Shown: positions 50,696-60,082, counted from the stretch's first letter. The stretch: 64,000 nucleotides of DNA from Brevibacterium permense (GCF_025506275.1 NZ_QYCP01000001.1:186001-250000), one strand, 5' to 3'. Numbers and translations: made by a program. The notes: a model not told the origin generated them from the letters alone.

Positions 50696-50796
50696 CCCGA
50701 CTCAGCGATCGCGGGTGCGGGCGACCACCGCTGGCACACGTCATGCCGGCGAGCGCACGTGTCGAAACCCGACTCAGCGATCGCGAGTGCGGGCGA
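50696..50796. repeat. 29-bp direct repeat of the SDR gene tail
   Basis: Positions 50768-50796 include the last codons and stop of the minus-strand SDR gene. Positions 50696-50724 carry the same 29 bases with one mismatch, 72 bp further downstream of the gene. Shared word CTCAGCGATCGCG. Confidence 0.75.
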
Positions 50797-51550
50797 AGGA
50801 GAATCCGGCCGATCCCCAGCGCATGAGCGGACGCGGCACCACCGGAGCAACGAGCGCGGCCATGCGATACCCCCACCCCGGCACAGAGACGACCTTCCCC
50901 GCCCGCGCATCACGCAGCGACTCCCGCACCACCTGATCGACGCTGAGCCAGATCGGGCCGGGTCCCGGACGCTCCACGCCGAGGCGGCTGTGGAATTCCG
51001 TCCGGATGAAGCCAGGCAGAACGGCGGTGACCGTCACCGGGCCGCCCCTGAGCTCCCCGGCGAGCGCCTCGGTGAAGACCAGAGTCGAGGCTTTCGACGC
51101 GGCATACTGTCCCATCGTCGTCACCGCCGCCAGCGAGGACACGTTGATGATTCCCCCGCGACCGCGGGACTGCATGCGCCGAGCCGCCGACAGAGACAGC
51201 TCCCTCACCGCCCCGGCGAGCACCCGATCGAGCGCATCGAGATCAGCAGCATCGGTATCCAGCAGTGTCCCGCGCAGCCCGAAGCCGGCATTGTTGATGA
51301 CCACATCGATCGGCTGCGTCGCGATGATCTCATTGACCGCGTCGATACCGTCACGGGTCGACAGATCGGCCACGACCACCTCGGCGTGGATATTCTGCGT
51401 GGTTCGCAGCTGCTCGGCCAGCTGATTCAGCCGGTCCTCGTCCCTGGCGACCAAGACGAGGTCGTAGCCCTCGGCGGCCAGGGTGCGGGCATAGCCGCGC
51501 CCCAGCCCGGAGCTCGCCCCGGTGATGAGGGCACGCGGCCGCGGATTCAT
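50774..51550 (-). CDS. short-chain dehydrogenase/reductase
   Basis: 258 residues, classical SDR: TGASSGLG cofactor motif, NNAGFGLRG, catalytic Ser in INVSSLAAV and YAASK. NADP preference is suggested by the Arg after the second strand (VARDEDR). It overlaps the thioesterase gene upstream by 4 bp, so the substrate could be an acyl or lipid intermediate, but this is not certain. Confidence 0.88.
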   Translation of the reverse strand: MNPRPRALITGASSGLGRGYARTLAAEGYDLVLVARDEDRLNQLAEQLRTTQNIHAEVVVADLSTRDGIDAVNEIIATQPIDVVINNAGFGLRGTLLDTDAADLDALDRVLAGAVRELSLSAARRMQSRGRGGIINVSSLAAVTTMGQYAASKASTLVFTEALAGELRGGPVTVTAVLPGFIRTEFHSRLGVERPGPGPIWLSVDQVVRESLRDARAGKVVSVPGWGYRMAALVAPVVPRPLMRWGSAGFSFARTRDR

Positions 51551-52371
51551 ACCGCGCCTTGACCTCGACGAACGGTCAGGGACTGCACTGCTGTGCCGAT
51601 GGGGCCGTCGACGTCGCTGAGCACGCTCGTCGTCTGCCCCAGTCCGGTCGGCCCGAAGGCCACCTTGGTGTCGAAGCCGACCCAGCCGGGCTCGGGCACG
51701 CGAGCGAGGTGGATGGAGAGGTCGACGTTCGGGAAGAACGTCGTCTTCGGATCCTCACGGACGGCCAGACCGTTGGCGGTGTCGACGAACTTGACGAAGG
51801 CCGCGGTCGGCGGATCGATCTCACCGTCGACGAGAGGATAGGGACTGCGCACCCAGGACCGTGCGTAGCCGGGGTGGGCGTCCGCTCCCTGGCGCCCCTC
51901 GAGGGACGCGATGTAGCCGCCGCCCCAACGGTGGGTGAAGGGGATCTCGGGCACTTCGGACACGGGCGGCATCGCCGACCATTCGTCGCCTGCGACCGCC
52001 TCGGTGTCGGAGGCCTGCAGTCTCCACACCCGAGCGGTCACGCTGGTGCGCTCACCGTGACGCATATGCGCTTCGACGAGTTCGATGGTGCGGCCGGGAC
52101 GGACGACGTCGACATCGATGGTGAACTCGCCGGAGTGGATGACGCCGAGGACGTCGAAGGTCACCCGGGAGATGAGCTTGTCGCTGGGCAGTCGACGTTC
52201 GATCTCGGCGAGCACTATCCCCGAGGCGGGCGCGAGGTGCTGCTCGCCGGGCTGCCAAGCACCCTGGCTGTGCAGAGTCGAGACGAGGCGGTCCTCGGAC
52301 AGCCGCACATAGTAGGAGTCCGGGTAGGCGGCACCGTCGTGGCCGAGGTGTTCATTGGGAGCTTCAGGCAT
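51547..52371 (-). CDS. TesB-like acyl-CoA thioesterase family protein
   Basis: 274 residues from ATG 52371 (MPEAPNEHLGHDG); upstream frame was rejected as non-coding. Two hotdog halves: LISRVTFDVLGVIHSGEFTIDVDVVRPGRTIELVEAHMRHG in the first and NVDLSIHLARVPEPGWVGFDTKVAFGPTGLGQTTSVLSDVDGPIGTAVQSLTVR in the second. This is the layout of double-hotdog acyl-CoA thioesterases, which hydrolyse acyl-CoA. Co-transcribed with the SDR gene. Confidence 0.82.
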   Translation of the reverse strand: MPEAPNEHLGHDGAAYPDSYYVRLSEDRLVSTLHSQGAWQPGEQHLAPASGIVLAEIERRLPSDKLISRVTFDVLGVIHSGEFTIDVDVVRPGRTIELVEAHMRHGERTSVTARVWRLQASDTEAVAGDEWSAMPPVSEVPEIPFTHRWGGGYIASLEGRQGADAHPGYARSWVRSPYPLVDGEIDPPTAAFVKFVDTANGLAVREDPKTTFFPNVDLSIHLARVPEPGWVGFDTKVAFGPTGLGQTTSVLSDVDGPIGTAVQSLTVRRGQGAV

Positions 52372-52526
52372 GGTCCCGATTCTATCGACCCGTCGACACC
52401 GCGATCGGCGCAGGGGCGAAGCGCATACCCGTCCCGTGCGGCTCCGGCAGATCCTCGCCGAGGCGGCCCACCCGAGCCGTCGACACCCCGCTTTCACCTC
52501 CGGCGCGGACGGCTTAGGGTGGGAGG

Positions 52527-53321
52527 GTGAGAATCGCTACGTGGAATGTGAACTCGATCCGTGCCCGCCACGACCGCATCGGGGCCTGGCTGGATCGTTC
52601 GGATGTCGATGTCCTGGCCATCCAGGAACTCAAGTGCAAGGACTCGCAGTTCCCCGAGGAGCTGTTCACCGAGCGCGGCTACGAGGTCAGCTATCACGGC
52701 CTCAACCAGTGGAACGGCGTCGCCATCGCCTCGCGCGTCGGACTGGCCGATACCGAGATCGGGTTCAAGGACATCCCTGCATTCGGCTCGGAAGAACCCG
52801 TCGTCGAAGCCCGGTCGCTGTCGGTGACCTGCAACGATGTGCGCGTCTATTCGCTCTATGTGCCGAACGGCCGCGAACTCGACCACCCGCACTACGGCTA
52901 CAAGCTGGAGTGGTACAAGGCGCTGACGGCTGATATCGCCGCCCAGTTGAGCGCCGAACCGGAGAAGAAGCTCGTCCTCTGCGGTGACTTCAACGTCGCT
53001 CCGCTCGACGAGGACGTCTGGGACATGTCCGAATTCGACGGCGCCACCCACGTCTCCGATGCCGAACGCGCCGCTTTCGATGATCTGCTCGGCGCGGGTC
53101 TGAGCGAAGTCACCCGCCAATTCACGCCCGGACCCGGCGTCTACACCTTCTGGGACTACCAGAAGCTGCGCTTCCCGAAGAAGCAGGGCATGCGCATCGA
53201 CTTCCAGCTCGCCTCGCAGGCGCTGGCTAAGACAGCGACCGCAGGCGAGATCGACCGTGAGGAGCGCAAGGGCAAAGGCGCGTCCGATCACGCTCCCGTC
53301 ATCGTCGACTACGACCTCTGA
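52527..53321 (+). CDS. xthA: exodeoxyribonuclease III (AP endonuclease)
   Basis: 264 residues from GTG 52527 preceded by GGGAGG. RIATWNVNSIRARHDRIGAWL, LAIQELKCKD (metal-binding Glu), VYSLYVPNGRE, VLCGDFNVAP and the final SDHAPVIVDYDL are the standard ExoIII motifs. It cuts DNA at abasic sites and removes 3' blocks in base-excision repair. Confidence 0.93.
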   Translation: MRIATWNVNSIRARHDRIGAWLDRSDVDVLAIQELKCKDSQFPEELFTERGYEVSYHGLNQWNGVAIASRVGLADTEIGFKDIPAFGSEEPVVEARSLSVTCNDVRVYSLYVPNGRELDHPHYGYKLEWYKALTADIAAQLSAEPEKKLVLCGDFNVAPLDEDVWDMSEFDGATHVSDAERAAFDDLLGAGLSEVTRQFTPGPGVYTFWDYQKLRFPKKQGMRIDFQLASQALAKTATAGEIDREERKGKGASDHAPVIVDYDL

Positions 53322-53431
53322 GGCACCTTCGTCTCACCTTTCGGCACCCCGGCGCAACTTCAGCGTCGAAGCCATAGACATCTCCCCTCTCTTCTGGTGA
53401 AGTTGAATCAGGAGCTAGGAAGGTGACGAGG

Positions 53432-54346
53432 ATGTCAGCAACTGTCCGCGAATTGGTCGACGAAGCCTACGACCGGCGTGAGTCCACCTGGAGAGCCGCC
53501 CTCGAGACGGTCAATGACTGGGTCGAGTCCGTCCGCGCTCCATCCGCACTGCTCTCCGGGGATCGAGTGCGCGTCGTCGACGGTCGGATCAAGGACCGGC
53601 TGCGCACGGGCGAGAAGCTGCGCCGCAAGCTCGCCGATGCCAACGACGAGATCCACGAATCCGTCGAGGTCGAGAACCAGGTCATCGATGTCGTCGGCGC
53701 CCGCGTCATCTGCCGCACCGAACGCGAACAGTCGGCCCTGTGGGACCTGCTCACCGAGGTGAGTGACGATACGAACCTCTCCATCGCCGAGGTGCGCGAC
53801 TATTCCACGACCCCGAAGCCCTCTGGGTACCGCGGCCGCCACCTCATCGTCGAGGTTCCCTTCGATTCCGAGCCTTCCGTCCTCGTCGAACTCCAGCTGC
53901 GCACGATCATGCAGGACGCGTGGTGCGTGCTCGCGGAGGAGCACCTCTTCAAACCCGGGCAGGCCCTGAAATCCGATGCCCAGCAGGAACGGCTGTCGGT
54001 GATCCTCGCAGGTCTGATGGCGCAGGCCGACTCCGTGGCCGGCTACATCGCCGATGATGTCGGCGCGTATCTGGGCATGGGCAATTCCGCCCCGCCCCGA
54101 GCCTTCGCCGAGGCGGACGAACCGACCGATCCGGCCATCGAGGTCACGATCCGCGAACTCAACCACTCCTATGTCCTCGCCGCCGACGAGGTGGGCCGCC
54201 ATGGCATCATCCGCTTGGAGACGCTCGGGCTGACCCCCGACAATCCGGAGCGCTCTGCGTTCCCCCATCCGGGCGACAAGCTGCAGGTGCGCATGGACGA
54301 GTCGAACAACACGCGCTACTTCATTCCCGTCGGCCACGACGGCTGA
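53432..54346 (+). CDS. RelA/SpoT synthetase-domain protein
   Basis: 304 residues from ATG 53432 (GTG 53423 is also possible). VVDGRIKDRLRTGEKLRRKL, VIDVVGARVICRTEREQSALWDLL, STTPKPSGYRGRHLIVEVP and VLVELQLRTIMQDAWCVLAEEHLFK make up the synthetase domain. There is no HD hydrolase domain before it and no TGS/ACT after it, so it is of the small-alarmone-synthetase kind, with about 100 extra C-terminal residues of unknown role. Confidence 0.82.
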   Translation: MSATVRELVDEAYDRRESTWRAALETVNDWVESVRAPSALLSGDRVRVVDGRIKDRLRTGEKLRRKLADANDEIHESVEVENQVIDVVGARVICRTEREQSALWDLLTEVSDDTNLSIAEVRDYSTTPKPSGYRGRHLIVEVPFDSEPSVLVELQLRTIMQDAWCVLAEEHLFKPGQALKSDAQQERLSVILAGLMAQADSVAGYIADDVGAYLGMGNSAPPRAFAEADEPTDPAIEVTIRELNHSYVLAADEVGRHGIIRLETLGLTPDNPERSAFPHPGDKLQVRMDESNNTRYFIPVGHDG

Positions 54347-54461
54347 GTCCGAAGGTCGCGCCCCAGCCCGGACAGTCTGCGCTCAGTCGCGGACGACGCG
54401 TCTGAGTCCGCCGCCACAGGCCCGCCTGCGAACCCAACAGCCTGGCAGGCGCCGCACCGAC

Positions 54462-54476
54462 TAGACTTGCATCCCA
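54462..54476 (+). promoter_or_regulatory. candidate leaderless promoter of the DUF5926 gene
   Basis: TAGACT (54462-54467) lies eight bases before ATG 54476 and no ribosome binding site is present. Such spacing is typical of leaderless actinobacterial messages. No good -35 box is visible. Confidence 0.5.
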
Positions 54477-55354
54477 TGGGAAAGAAGTCGAAGCGCTCCA
54501 AGGAAGAACTCATCGCCAAACGCCTCGCCAGGGCGCAGGCCACGGCATTCGTCGCGCGTCCGTTCGCGGACCTGCCGTTCGAAGCCGACCTCATCTGCCT
54601 GCGTGAACTCGTGCCCGCGGCCACCGCGGCCGCGAAGCTCACCGAGGAATACGGCGGCCACGAGGTGACCATCACGTCCCTGCTGCCCGCCGCATGGCAG
54701 GCCTGGCGCCGCGACGACGGTGAGATCCTGGCCGGAATGCAGGTGCCCGTATCCTCGACCGACGCCTCCCGCGACGTCGCCCGCGGCCTGCTGGCCGCCG
54801 TCGACGCCGAACCCGGCACCTCCATCGAGGCGACCACCGAACCCGGTGAGGGCCCGCGTCTGCAGGACATCCTCGACACCTCGCACCCGTTCGACGTCCG
54901 CGTGCTCGAGACCTTCGACTACTGGGTCCTGCCCGAAGCCGAGTCCGATGCCGACGTCGCCGCCGCTCTCCAGCAGGCCAACGACTCCGTGGCCCCGACC
55001 GAGAAGCTCGCCTCCGTCGACTCCGCCTACTGGACCGAGATGTCCGGCCGCACCTACGTCCGCTGGGCCCGCCCCGAAGGTGAGGACCGCGTCGTCGATG
55101 CGATGGCCCGCCTGCAGGCCGAGAACGCCAACGACCTCGGCGGAATCGGCACCTTCCTCGGCTACTTCCGCGCCCACGGCATCATCGTCCCCGTCTGGGA
55201 ACTCGAGTTCGGCACCCAGGTCGACGACGTCGAAGAGCCCATCGCCGCGTTCGGCAAGCGCCTCGACGAAGCGCTGAACACGACCGAGCCGATGAGCACC
55301 GAGGCCCGCCGCGTCCGCTCGGGCATCGTGTCCCGCCAGCTGACCATCCACTGA
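54476..55354 (+). CDS. DUF5926 family protein
   Basis: 292 residues from ATG 54476 (MGKKSKRSKEELIAKRLARAQ). The basic start and the segments PFEADLICLRELVPAATAAAKL, HPFDVRVLETFDYWVLPEA, WARPEGEDRVVDAMARLQAE and LGGIGTFLGYFRAHGIIVPVWEL are those of a conserved actinobacterial protein family without known function. Its presence is one reason to place the window in Actinomycetota. Confidence 0.82.
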   Translation: MGKKSKRSKEELIAKRLARAQATAFVARPFADLPFEADLICLRELVPAATAAAKLTEEYGGHEVTITSLLPAAWQAWRRDDGEILAGMQVPVSSTDASRDVARGLLAAVDAEPGTSIEATTEPGEGPRLQDILDTSHPFDVRVLETFDYWVLPEAESDADVAAALQQANDSVAPTEKLASVDSAYWTEMSGRTYVRWARPEGEDRVVDAMARLQAENANDLGGIGTFLGYFRAHGIIVPVWELEFGTQVDDVEEPIAAFGKRLDEALNTTEPMSTEARRVRSGIVSRQLTIH

Positions 55355-55435
55355 TATCCGTCACCACCCCATCACCGAGGCGGGACCCGAAAAGGGTGCT
55401 CCGCCTCGGTGCCGGTGACGGACAGGAGAACCGAC

Positions 55436-56293
55436 ATGAGCGCACAGCCGCACCCCGCCCCCGAGGCGGTCGCCGCCATCATCCCCGCGATGAACGAATC
55501 CCAGCGGATCGGTGCCACCGTCGCTGCGGCCAAGCAGATCCCCGGGGTCGACATGGTCCTCGTCGTCGACGACGGATCGGTCGATGACACGGGAACCCTG
55601 GCCCGCCGGGCCGGCGCCGAGGTCATCACCCACCCGAAGAACAAGGGCAAGGCTGCGGCCATGATGACCGGAGCCTTCGCACTGCGCAATCGGGAGATCT
55701 CCGACGCCGATCCGGGCGTCGACCCGCACCACCGGGCGCTGCTGTTCATCGACGGCGACCTTGAGGACTCCGCCATGAACACCGCGCCCCTGGCCGAGCC
55801 CGTGCTCGCCGGTCGGGCGGACATGACGATCGCGATCCTGCCCGTGCAGAAGCGCAAGGGCGGAGGCTTCGGCTTCGTCGTCGGACTGGCGAAGAAGGGC
55901 ATCGCCGAACTCTCCGGATTCGACGCCACCCAGCCGTTGTCGGGCATGCGCTGCCTGTCGAGGGAGGCCTTCGACGCGGCCCTGCCGTTCGCCGCCGGAT
56001 GGGGCGTCGAGGCGGCCATGACCATCGATGTCGTCAACGCCGGGCTGCGCGTGGAAGAGGTCGAATGCGACCTCCACCATCGCGTCACCGGTCGCGATCT
56101 GAAAGCCCAGCTGCACCGTGCTGCCCAGTACCGCGACGTCGCCCGCGCGATCCTCGTCCGCCGCCTCCGCGCGAAGCGGAATGGCGGGACGCCGGGCGGC
56201 GGCTCGGGGTCAGCCGACTCCACCCCCGCCGATTCCGGGTCTTCCGAATCCACGCAGAATTCCTCCGATCCACACAAGGAGACCGGCAAGTGA
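55436..56293 (+). CDS. glycosyltransferase family 2
   Basis: 285 residues from ATG 55436 preceded by AGGAGA. GT-A fold: VAAIIPAMNESQRIGATVAAAKQI, VLVVDDGSVDDTG, THPKNKGKAAAMMTG and LFIDGDLED (DxD). The C-terminus is a Ser/Gly/Pro-rich low-complexity tail of about 35 residues. It resembles GT2 enzymes that make glycolipids or glucosyl-3-phosphoglycerate, but I cannot assign the acceptor. Its stop overlaps the pheA start by 4 bp. Confidence 0.8.
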   Translation: MSAQPHPAPEAVAAIIPAMNESQRIGATVAAAKQIPGVDMVLVVDDGSVDDTGTLARRAGAEVITHPKNKGKAAAMMTGAFALRNREISDADPGVDPHHRALLFIDGDLEDSAMNTAPLAEPVLAGRADMTIAILPVQKRKGGGFGFVVGLAKKGIAELSGFDATQPLSGMRCLSREAFDAALPFAAGWGVEAAMTIDVVNAGLRVEEVECDLHHRVTGRDLKAQLHRAAQYRDVARAILVRRLRAKRNGGTPGGGSGSADSTPADSGSSESTQNSSDPHKETGK

Positions 56294-57228
56294 GCCTCAA
56301 CCGTTTCGCGTACCTCGGCCCTGAGGCCACTTTCACCGAGGCGGCTCTGCTCAGCTTCCTCGACTCCCGGAACCTGCGCGCCGAGGCCACGACTCATCCG
56401 ATGCGCAATGCACCCTCGGCGCTCGACGCGGTGCACGAGGGTGACTGCGATGCCGCGGTCGTGCCGATCGAGAACTCACTGGAAGGCGGAGTGCCCGCCA
56501 CGATCGATGCGCTCACCGAGAACGGGCGTCTGCAGATCATCGCCGAGGTGGTCGTGCCCGTCCGCTTCGTCCTCGCCGTCAAGCCCGGCACCACCAGGGA
56601 GGAGATCTCCTCCTTCGGTTCGCACCCGCACGGCGAGGCGCAGGTGCGGGCGTTCATGAACGAGAACTTTCCCGAAGCCGTCTACCTGCCGACGTCCTCG
56701 ACTGCCGCGGCCGCCAGGGACCTGGCCAATGACGCCGGCGACCATATGGCCGCCGTCTGCCCGGCCCTGGCCGCGCAGCGCTATGGACTCGAGATCGTCG
56801 CCGAGGACATCGGCGACCGCAAAGACGCCGTCACCCGGTTCGTCGTGGTCACCCGCCCGGGTCCTCTGCCCGCCCCGACCGGCGCGGACAAGACGACCGT
56901 CGTGGCCGCCCTGCGCTCGGACCGGGCGGGTTCGCTACTCGAACTGCTCGAACAGTTCTCCAGCCGCGGGATCAATATGTCCCGCATCGAGTCCCGGCCG
57001 ACCGGTGACGGGTTGGGCCTCTACCAGTTCTCCATCGACCTGCTCGGACACATCCATGAGGCCCGCATGGCCGAGGCCCTGCAAGGTGTCCACCGGGCGG
57101 CCCTCAAGCTGCACTTCCTCGGCAGCTACCCGAGCTCCGACGGAGCAGTGGTGCCGGTCGACCCGACGACGACGGACGAGTCATTCGCCGCAGCCGCCGA
57201 TTGGCTGGAACGCACCCTCGAAGGCTGA
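56290..57228 (+). CDS. pheA: prephenate dehydratase
   Basis: 312 residues from GTG 56290. FAYLGPEATFTEAAL and VVPIENSLEGGVPATIDAL are substrate-binding blocks; KDAVTRFVVV contains the catalytic Thr-Arg-Phe. The C-terminal ACT domain (VVAALRSDRAGSLLELLEQFSSRGINMSRIESRPTGDGLGLYQFSIDL) carries the ESRP motif for phenylalanine feedback. It converts prephenate to phenylpyruvate. A hairpin follows at 57239. Confidence 0.93.
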   Translation: MSLNRFAYLGPEATFTEAALLSFLDSRNLRAEATTHPMRNAPSALDAVHEGDCDAAVVPIENSLEGGVPATIDALTENGRLQIIAEVVVPVRFVLAVKPGTTREEISSFGSHPHGEAQVRAFMNENFPEAVYLPTSSTAAAARDLANDAGDHMAAVCPALAAQRYGLEIVAEDIGDRKDAVTRFVVVTRPGPLPAPTGADKTTVVAALRSDRAGSLLELLEQFSSRGINMSRIESRPTGDGLGLYQFSIDLLGHIHEARMAEALQGVHRAALKLHFLGSYPSSDGAVVPVDPTTTDESFAAAADWLERTLEG

Positions 57229-57238
57229 TGGACACCGA

Positions 57239-57260
57239 CCGAAATTGCGCCTGATTTCGG
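57239..57260 (+). terminator. small hairpin after pheA
   Basis: CCGAAAT (57239-57245) and ATTTCGG (57254-57260) pair perfectly with an 8-base loop, ten bases after the pheA stop. No U-tract. Confidence 0.4.
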
Positions 57261-57303
57261 ACCGCCTGCGCCTCTTCACACTGGGAAGATCTGCAATACT
57301 GAA

Positions 57304-57317
57304 ACCTACTGGTAGGT
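57304..57317. promoter_or_regulatory. palindromic operator candidate upstream of the KstD-like gene
   Basis: ACCTAC and GTAGGT are perfect arms separated by 2 bases, directly after CAATACT, a possible -10 (57294-57300). The form resembles TetR-family operators that control acyl-CoA or steroid genes. No cognate regulator is encoded nearby. Confidence 0.45.
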
Positions 57318-57416
57318 AAGTGTGTCCAGATTGTCAGAATCCGGCGGCGGTTTTGGGCAATCTGCGCACACTTGACGTCGGTTCACTAGCCGACACAGAC
57401 GACAAAGGAGTCGCCG

Positions 57417-59219
57417 ATGAGTTCTTTCGACAGCACGGGCTCGTCCCACGCACCTGGTGACGGCGGAGACAGCGCCGGACCCGGTGATCGTTCCGCCCCG
57501 GATCGCCGCTCCCCTGATGCGATCATCGTCGGGGCCGGGCTCGCCGGACTCGTCGCGGCCCACGAGCTCACCAAGGCCGACAAGCGCGTCCTCATCCTCG
57601 ACCAGGAGAACCGCGCGAACCTGGGCGGACAGGCGTTCTGGTCCCTCGGCGGACTCTTCCTCATCGACTCCCCCGAACAGCGGCGATTGCGCATCCACGA
57701 TTCGCTCGAGCTCGCCAAGGACGACTGGGCCACCTCGGCGGGCTTCGACCGCGACGAGGATCATTGGCCCCGGAAATGGGCGGAGGCCTACCTCGAGTTC
57801 GCGGCCGGGGAGAAGCGCCGCTACCTGCGTGACCTCGGCTTACGCCTGACCCCGATCGTCGGTTGGGCCGAACGCGGCGGGTCCGGGGCGGGCGAACACG
57901 GCAATTCCGTGCCCCGTTTCCACCTCACCTGGGGCACCGGCCCCGAGGTGGTCCGAGTCTTCCGTGAACCCGTCGAGACTGCGGAGGCCGCGGGACTCGT
58001 CGAGTTCGCCTTCCGTCACCGCGTCGACGAACTCATCACCGAGAATGGGGCCGTCGTCGGGGTCCGCGGGCGCACGCTCGCCCCCAGCCACACCGCCCGC
58101 GGAGTCGAATCGAACCGCGACGAACTCGCCGAATTCGAACTCCGCGCTCCCGCCGTCATCGTCACCACCGGCGGCATCGGACACAATTTCGAACTGATGA
58201 AGAAGTACTGGCCGGTCGACCGCCTCGGCGAGTTCCCGGACACGATGCTCGCCGGAGTACCCGCTCATGTGGACGGGCGGATGCTGCAGATCGCCGAGGA
58301 TGCCGGAGCCAGCCTCGTCAACCGGGACCGGATCTGGGCGTATACGGAGGGCATCGTGAACTGGAATCCGATCTGGCCGGGGCACGGGATCCGCATCATT
58401 CCGGGGCCGTCGTCGATGTGGTTCGATGCCGAGGGCAATCGTTTCCCGGCGCCGAACTATCCCGGCTTCGATACGAATCGGACGATGCGCACGATCCTTG
58501 AGACCGGACACGACTATTCGTGGTTCGTGCTCAACGAGTCGATCATCCGCAAGGAATTCGCGCTCTCCGGTTCGGAGCAGAACCCGGATCTCACGGAGAA
58601 GGACATTCGGATCACGCTCGATCGAGTGCGCTCCTCAGATGCGCCGGGACCGATCGAGGCTTTCAAGAAGTACGGCTCCGACTTCGTCGTGGCCGAAACC
58701 ACCGAGGAACTGGTGGCGGGAATGAACGAACGCTCCCGCGGGCCGGTCATCGATCACGACCATCTCGTTGAGCAGATCCGGCAGCGGGACCGGCAGACCG
58801 AACACGCGTTTTCGAAGGACGCGCAGGTCCAGGCCATCCACAATGCGCGGTCCTATCTGGGCGACAAGATCGTGCGTGCGGTCAAACCGCACAAGATCCT
58901 CGACCCGACGCACGGTCCGCTCATTGCTGTGCGTCTGAGCCTGCTTTCGCGCAAGACCCTCGGCGGGCTGGAGACGAACCTCGACGGGCAGGTGCTGGCA
59001 GGATCCGGCAAGACTATTCCGGGCCTCTACGCCGCCGGCGAGGTCACCGGTTTCGGTGGCGGCGGAATGCACGGGTACAACGCGCTCGAGGGAACGTTCC
59101 TCGGCGGGTGCATCTTCTCCGGCCTGCGCGCCGGGCGCGCTGCCGAAGAGGCGAGTCGTGCGGTGACATCTGTGCGGCCGGAAAGCGGGTCGGCACGAGG
59201 CGAAGCAACGCACTCGTGA
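57417..59219 (+). CDS. FAD-binding dehydrogenase (KstD/fumarate reductase-like)
   Basis: 600 residues; AAAGGAG precedes the ATG. DAIIVGAGLAGLVAAHELTKADKRVLILDQE is the FAD Rossmann motif, NLGGQAFWSLGGLF the flavin loop, and GLYAAGEVTGFGGGGMHGYNALEGTFLGGCIFSGLRAG the C-terminal FAD site. The family includes 3-ketosteroid dehydrogenases and other FAD-dependent desaturases. The first 30 residues are a disordered Gly/Ser/Asp stretch. The stop overlaps the SDR start by 4 bp. Confidence 0.85.
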   Translation: MSSFDSTGSSHAPGDGGDSAGPGDRSAPDRRSPDAIIVGAGLAGLVAAHELTKADKRVLILDQENRANLGGQAFWSLGGLFLIDSPEQRRLRIHDSLELAKDDWATSAGFDRDEDHWPRKWAEAYLEFAAGEKRRYLRDLGLRLTPIVGWAERGGSGAGEHGNSVPRFHLTWGTGPEVVRVFREPVETAEAAGLVEFAFRHRVDELITENGAVVGVRGRTLAPSHTARGVESNRDELAEFELRAPAVIVTTGGIGHNFELMKKYWPVDRLGEFPDTMLAGVPAHVDGRMLQIAEDAGASLVNRDRIWAYTEGIVNWNPIWPGHGIRIIPGPSSMWFDAEGNRFPAPNYPGFDTNRTMRTILETGHDYSWFVLNESIIRKEFALSGSEQNPDLTEKDIRITLDRVRSSDAPGPIEAFKKYGSDFVVAETTEELVAGMNERSRGPVIDHDHLVEQIRQRDRQTEHAFSKDAQVQAIHNARSYLGDKIVRAVKPHKILDPTHGPLIAVRLSLLSRKTLGGLETNLDGQVLAGSGKTIPGLYAAGEVTGFGGGGMHGYNALEGTFLGGCIFSGLRAGRAAEEASRAVTSVRPESGSARGEATHS

Positions 59220-60055
59220 CCGGCAGCGCGCGTTCTGCCCTCACAGTCTTAGTCACCGGCGGCACCTCGGGAATCGGTCGAGCCGTCGCCGAGGCGCTGG
59301 CGGCGAAAGGCTGCACGGTGCTGGCAACCAGCCGGAACCCGGACCGCATCTCCCCTGCCGACCGAATCCCCGGTGTCAGCTATCTTCCGCTGGACCTCGC
59401 CGACCCGGATGGCCCCGACCGACTGGCCGCAGAGCTCGAAGAACGCGGCCTGCTCGACGGCATCGACGTGCTCATCAACAATGCCGGTGAGAGCCAGTCG
59501 GGTCCGTTCGAAGAGCTGCCGGCCGTGGCCATCGAACGGCTCTTCCGCACGAACGTGTTCGGACCAGTTCGACTGAGCCAACTCGTCCTGCCCGGGATGC
59601 GTGCGCGGCGGGCGGGACGCATCATCATGGTCGGGTCGATGCTCGCCAGCTTCCCTTTGGCCCACCGCAGTTCGTATTCTGCGGCGAAGGCGGCTCTGCG
59701 CGCTTTCGCCACGGCGGCTCGGCAGGAGCTCTCACCCTTCGGCGTATGGGTGAGCACCGTCGAACCGGGATCGATCGCCACGGGTATCGGGCTGCGGCGA
59801 ACGAAGTACCTCGAAGAGGGGTCGCCCTATACGCACGACGTGATGACGATGCTCGAGCACCTCGACGCCAACGAGCGCGGCGGCATTCCGGCCGCCAAGG
59901 CTGCGGCCACGATCGTCGATGCGATCGTCGCGCCGAGACCGCGGGAGTTCTACGCCGTCGGCAGCAGAGCACCGCTGCCGTTCCTGCTGGGGCGTGCGCT
60001 CCCGCGCGAACTGGTGTCGAAGATCGTCGCCGCCCAGCATGGCCTCAAGCGGTGA
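59216..60055 (+). CDS. short-chain dehydrogenase/reductase
   Basis: 279 residues from GTG 59216. VTGGTSGIGRAVAEALAAKG, INNAGESQSG, GSMLASFPLAHRSSYSAAKAAL (Ser, Tyr, Lys of the catalytic set) are standard. Translationally coupled to the KstD-like flavoprotein, so the two may act on the same compound (a desaturation and a keto/hydroxy conversion). Ends 28 bp from the convergent epimerase-like gene. Confidence 0.87.
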   Translation: MTGSARSALTVLVTGGTSGIGRAVAEALAAKGCTVLATSRNPDRISPADRIPGVSYLPLDLADPDGPDRLAAELEERGLLDGIDVLINNAGESQSGPFEELPAVAIERLFRTNVFGPVRLSQLVLPGMRARRAGRIIMVGSMLASFPLAHRSSYSAAKAALRAFATAARQELSPFGVWVSTVEPGSIATGIGLRRTKYLEEGSPYTHDVMTMLEHLDANERGGIPAAKAAATIVDAIVAPRPREFYAVGSRAPLPFLLGRALPRELVSKIVAAQHGLKR

Positions 60056-60082
60056 CCGGAACCGCCTCTGAGCGCTGGCGCC

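Larger units (their letters stand above)
50129..50773. other. 645-bp gene-free region rich in repeats
   Basis: Between the asp23 operon and the SDR gene. It contains the inverted/direct repeat at 50221-50306, a hairpin at 50351-50383, an AT-richer stretch at about 50460-50640 with no ORF or tRNA that I can support, and the first copy of the SDR-tail repeat (50696-50724). Confidence 0.5.
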
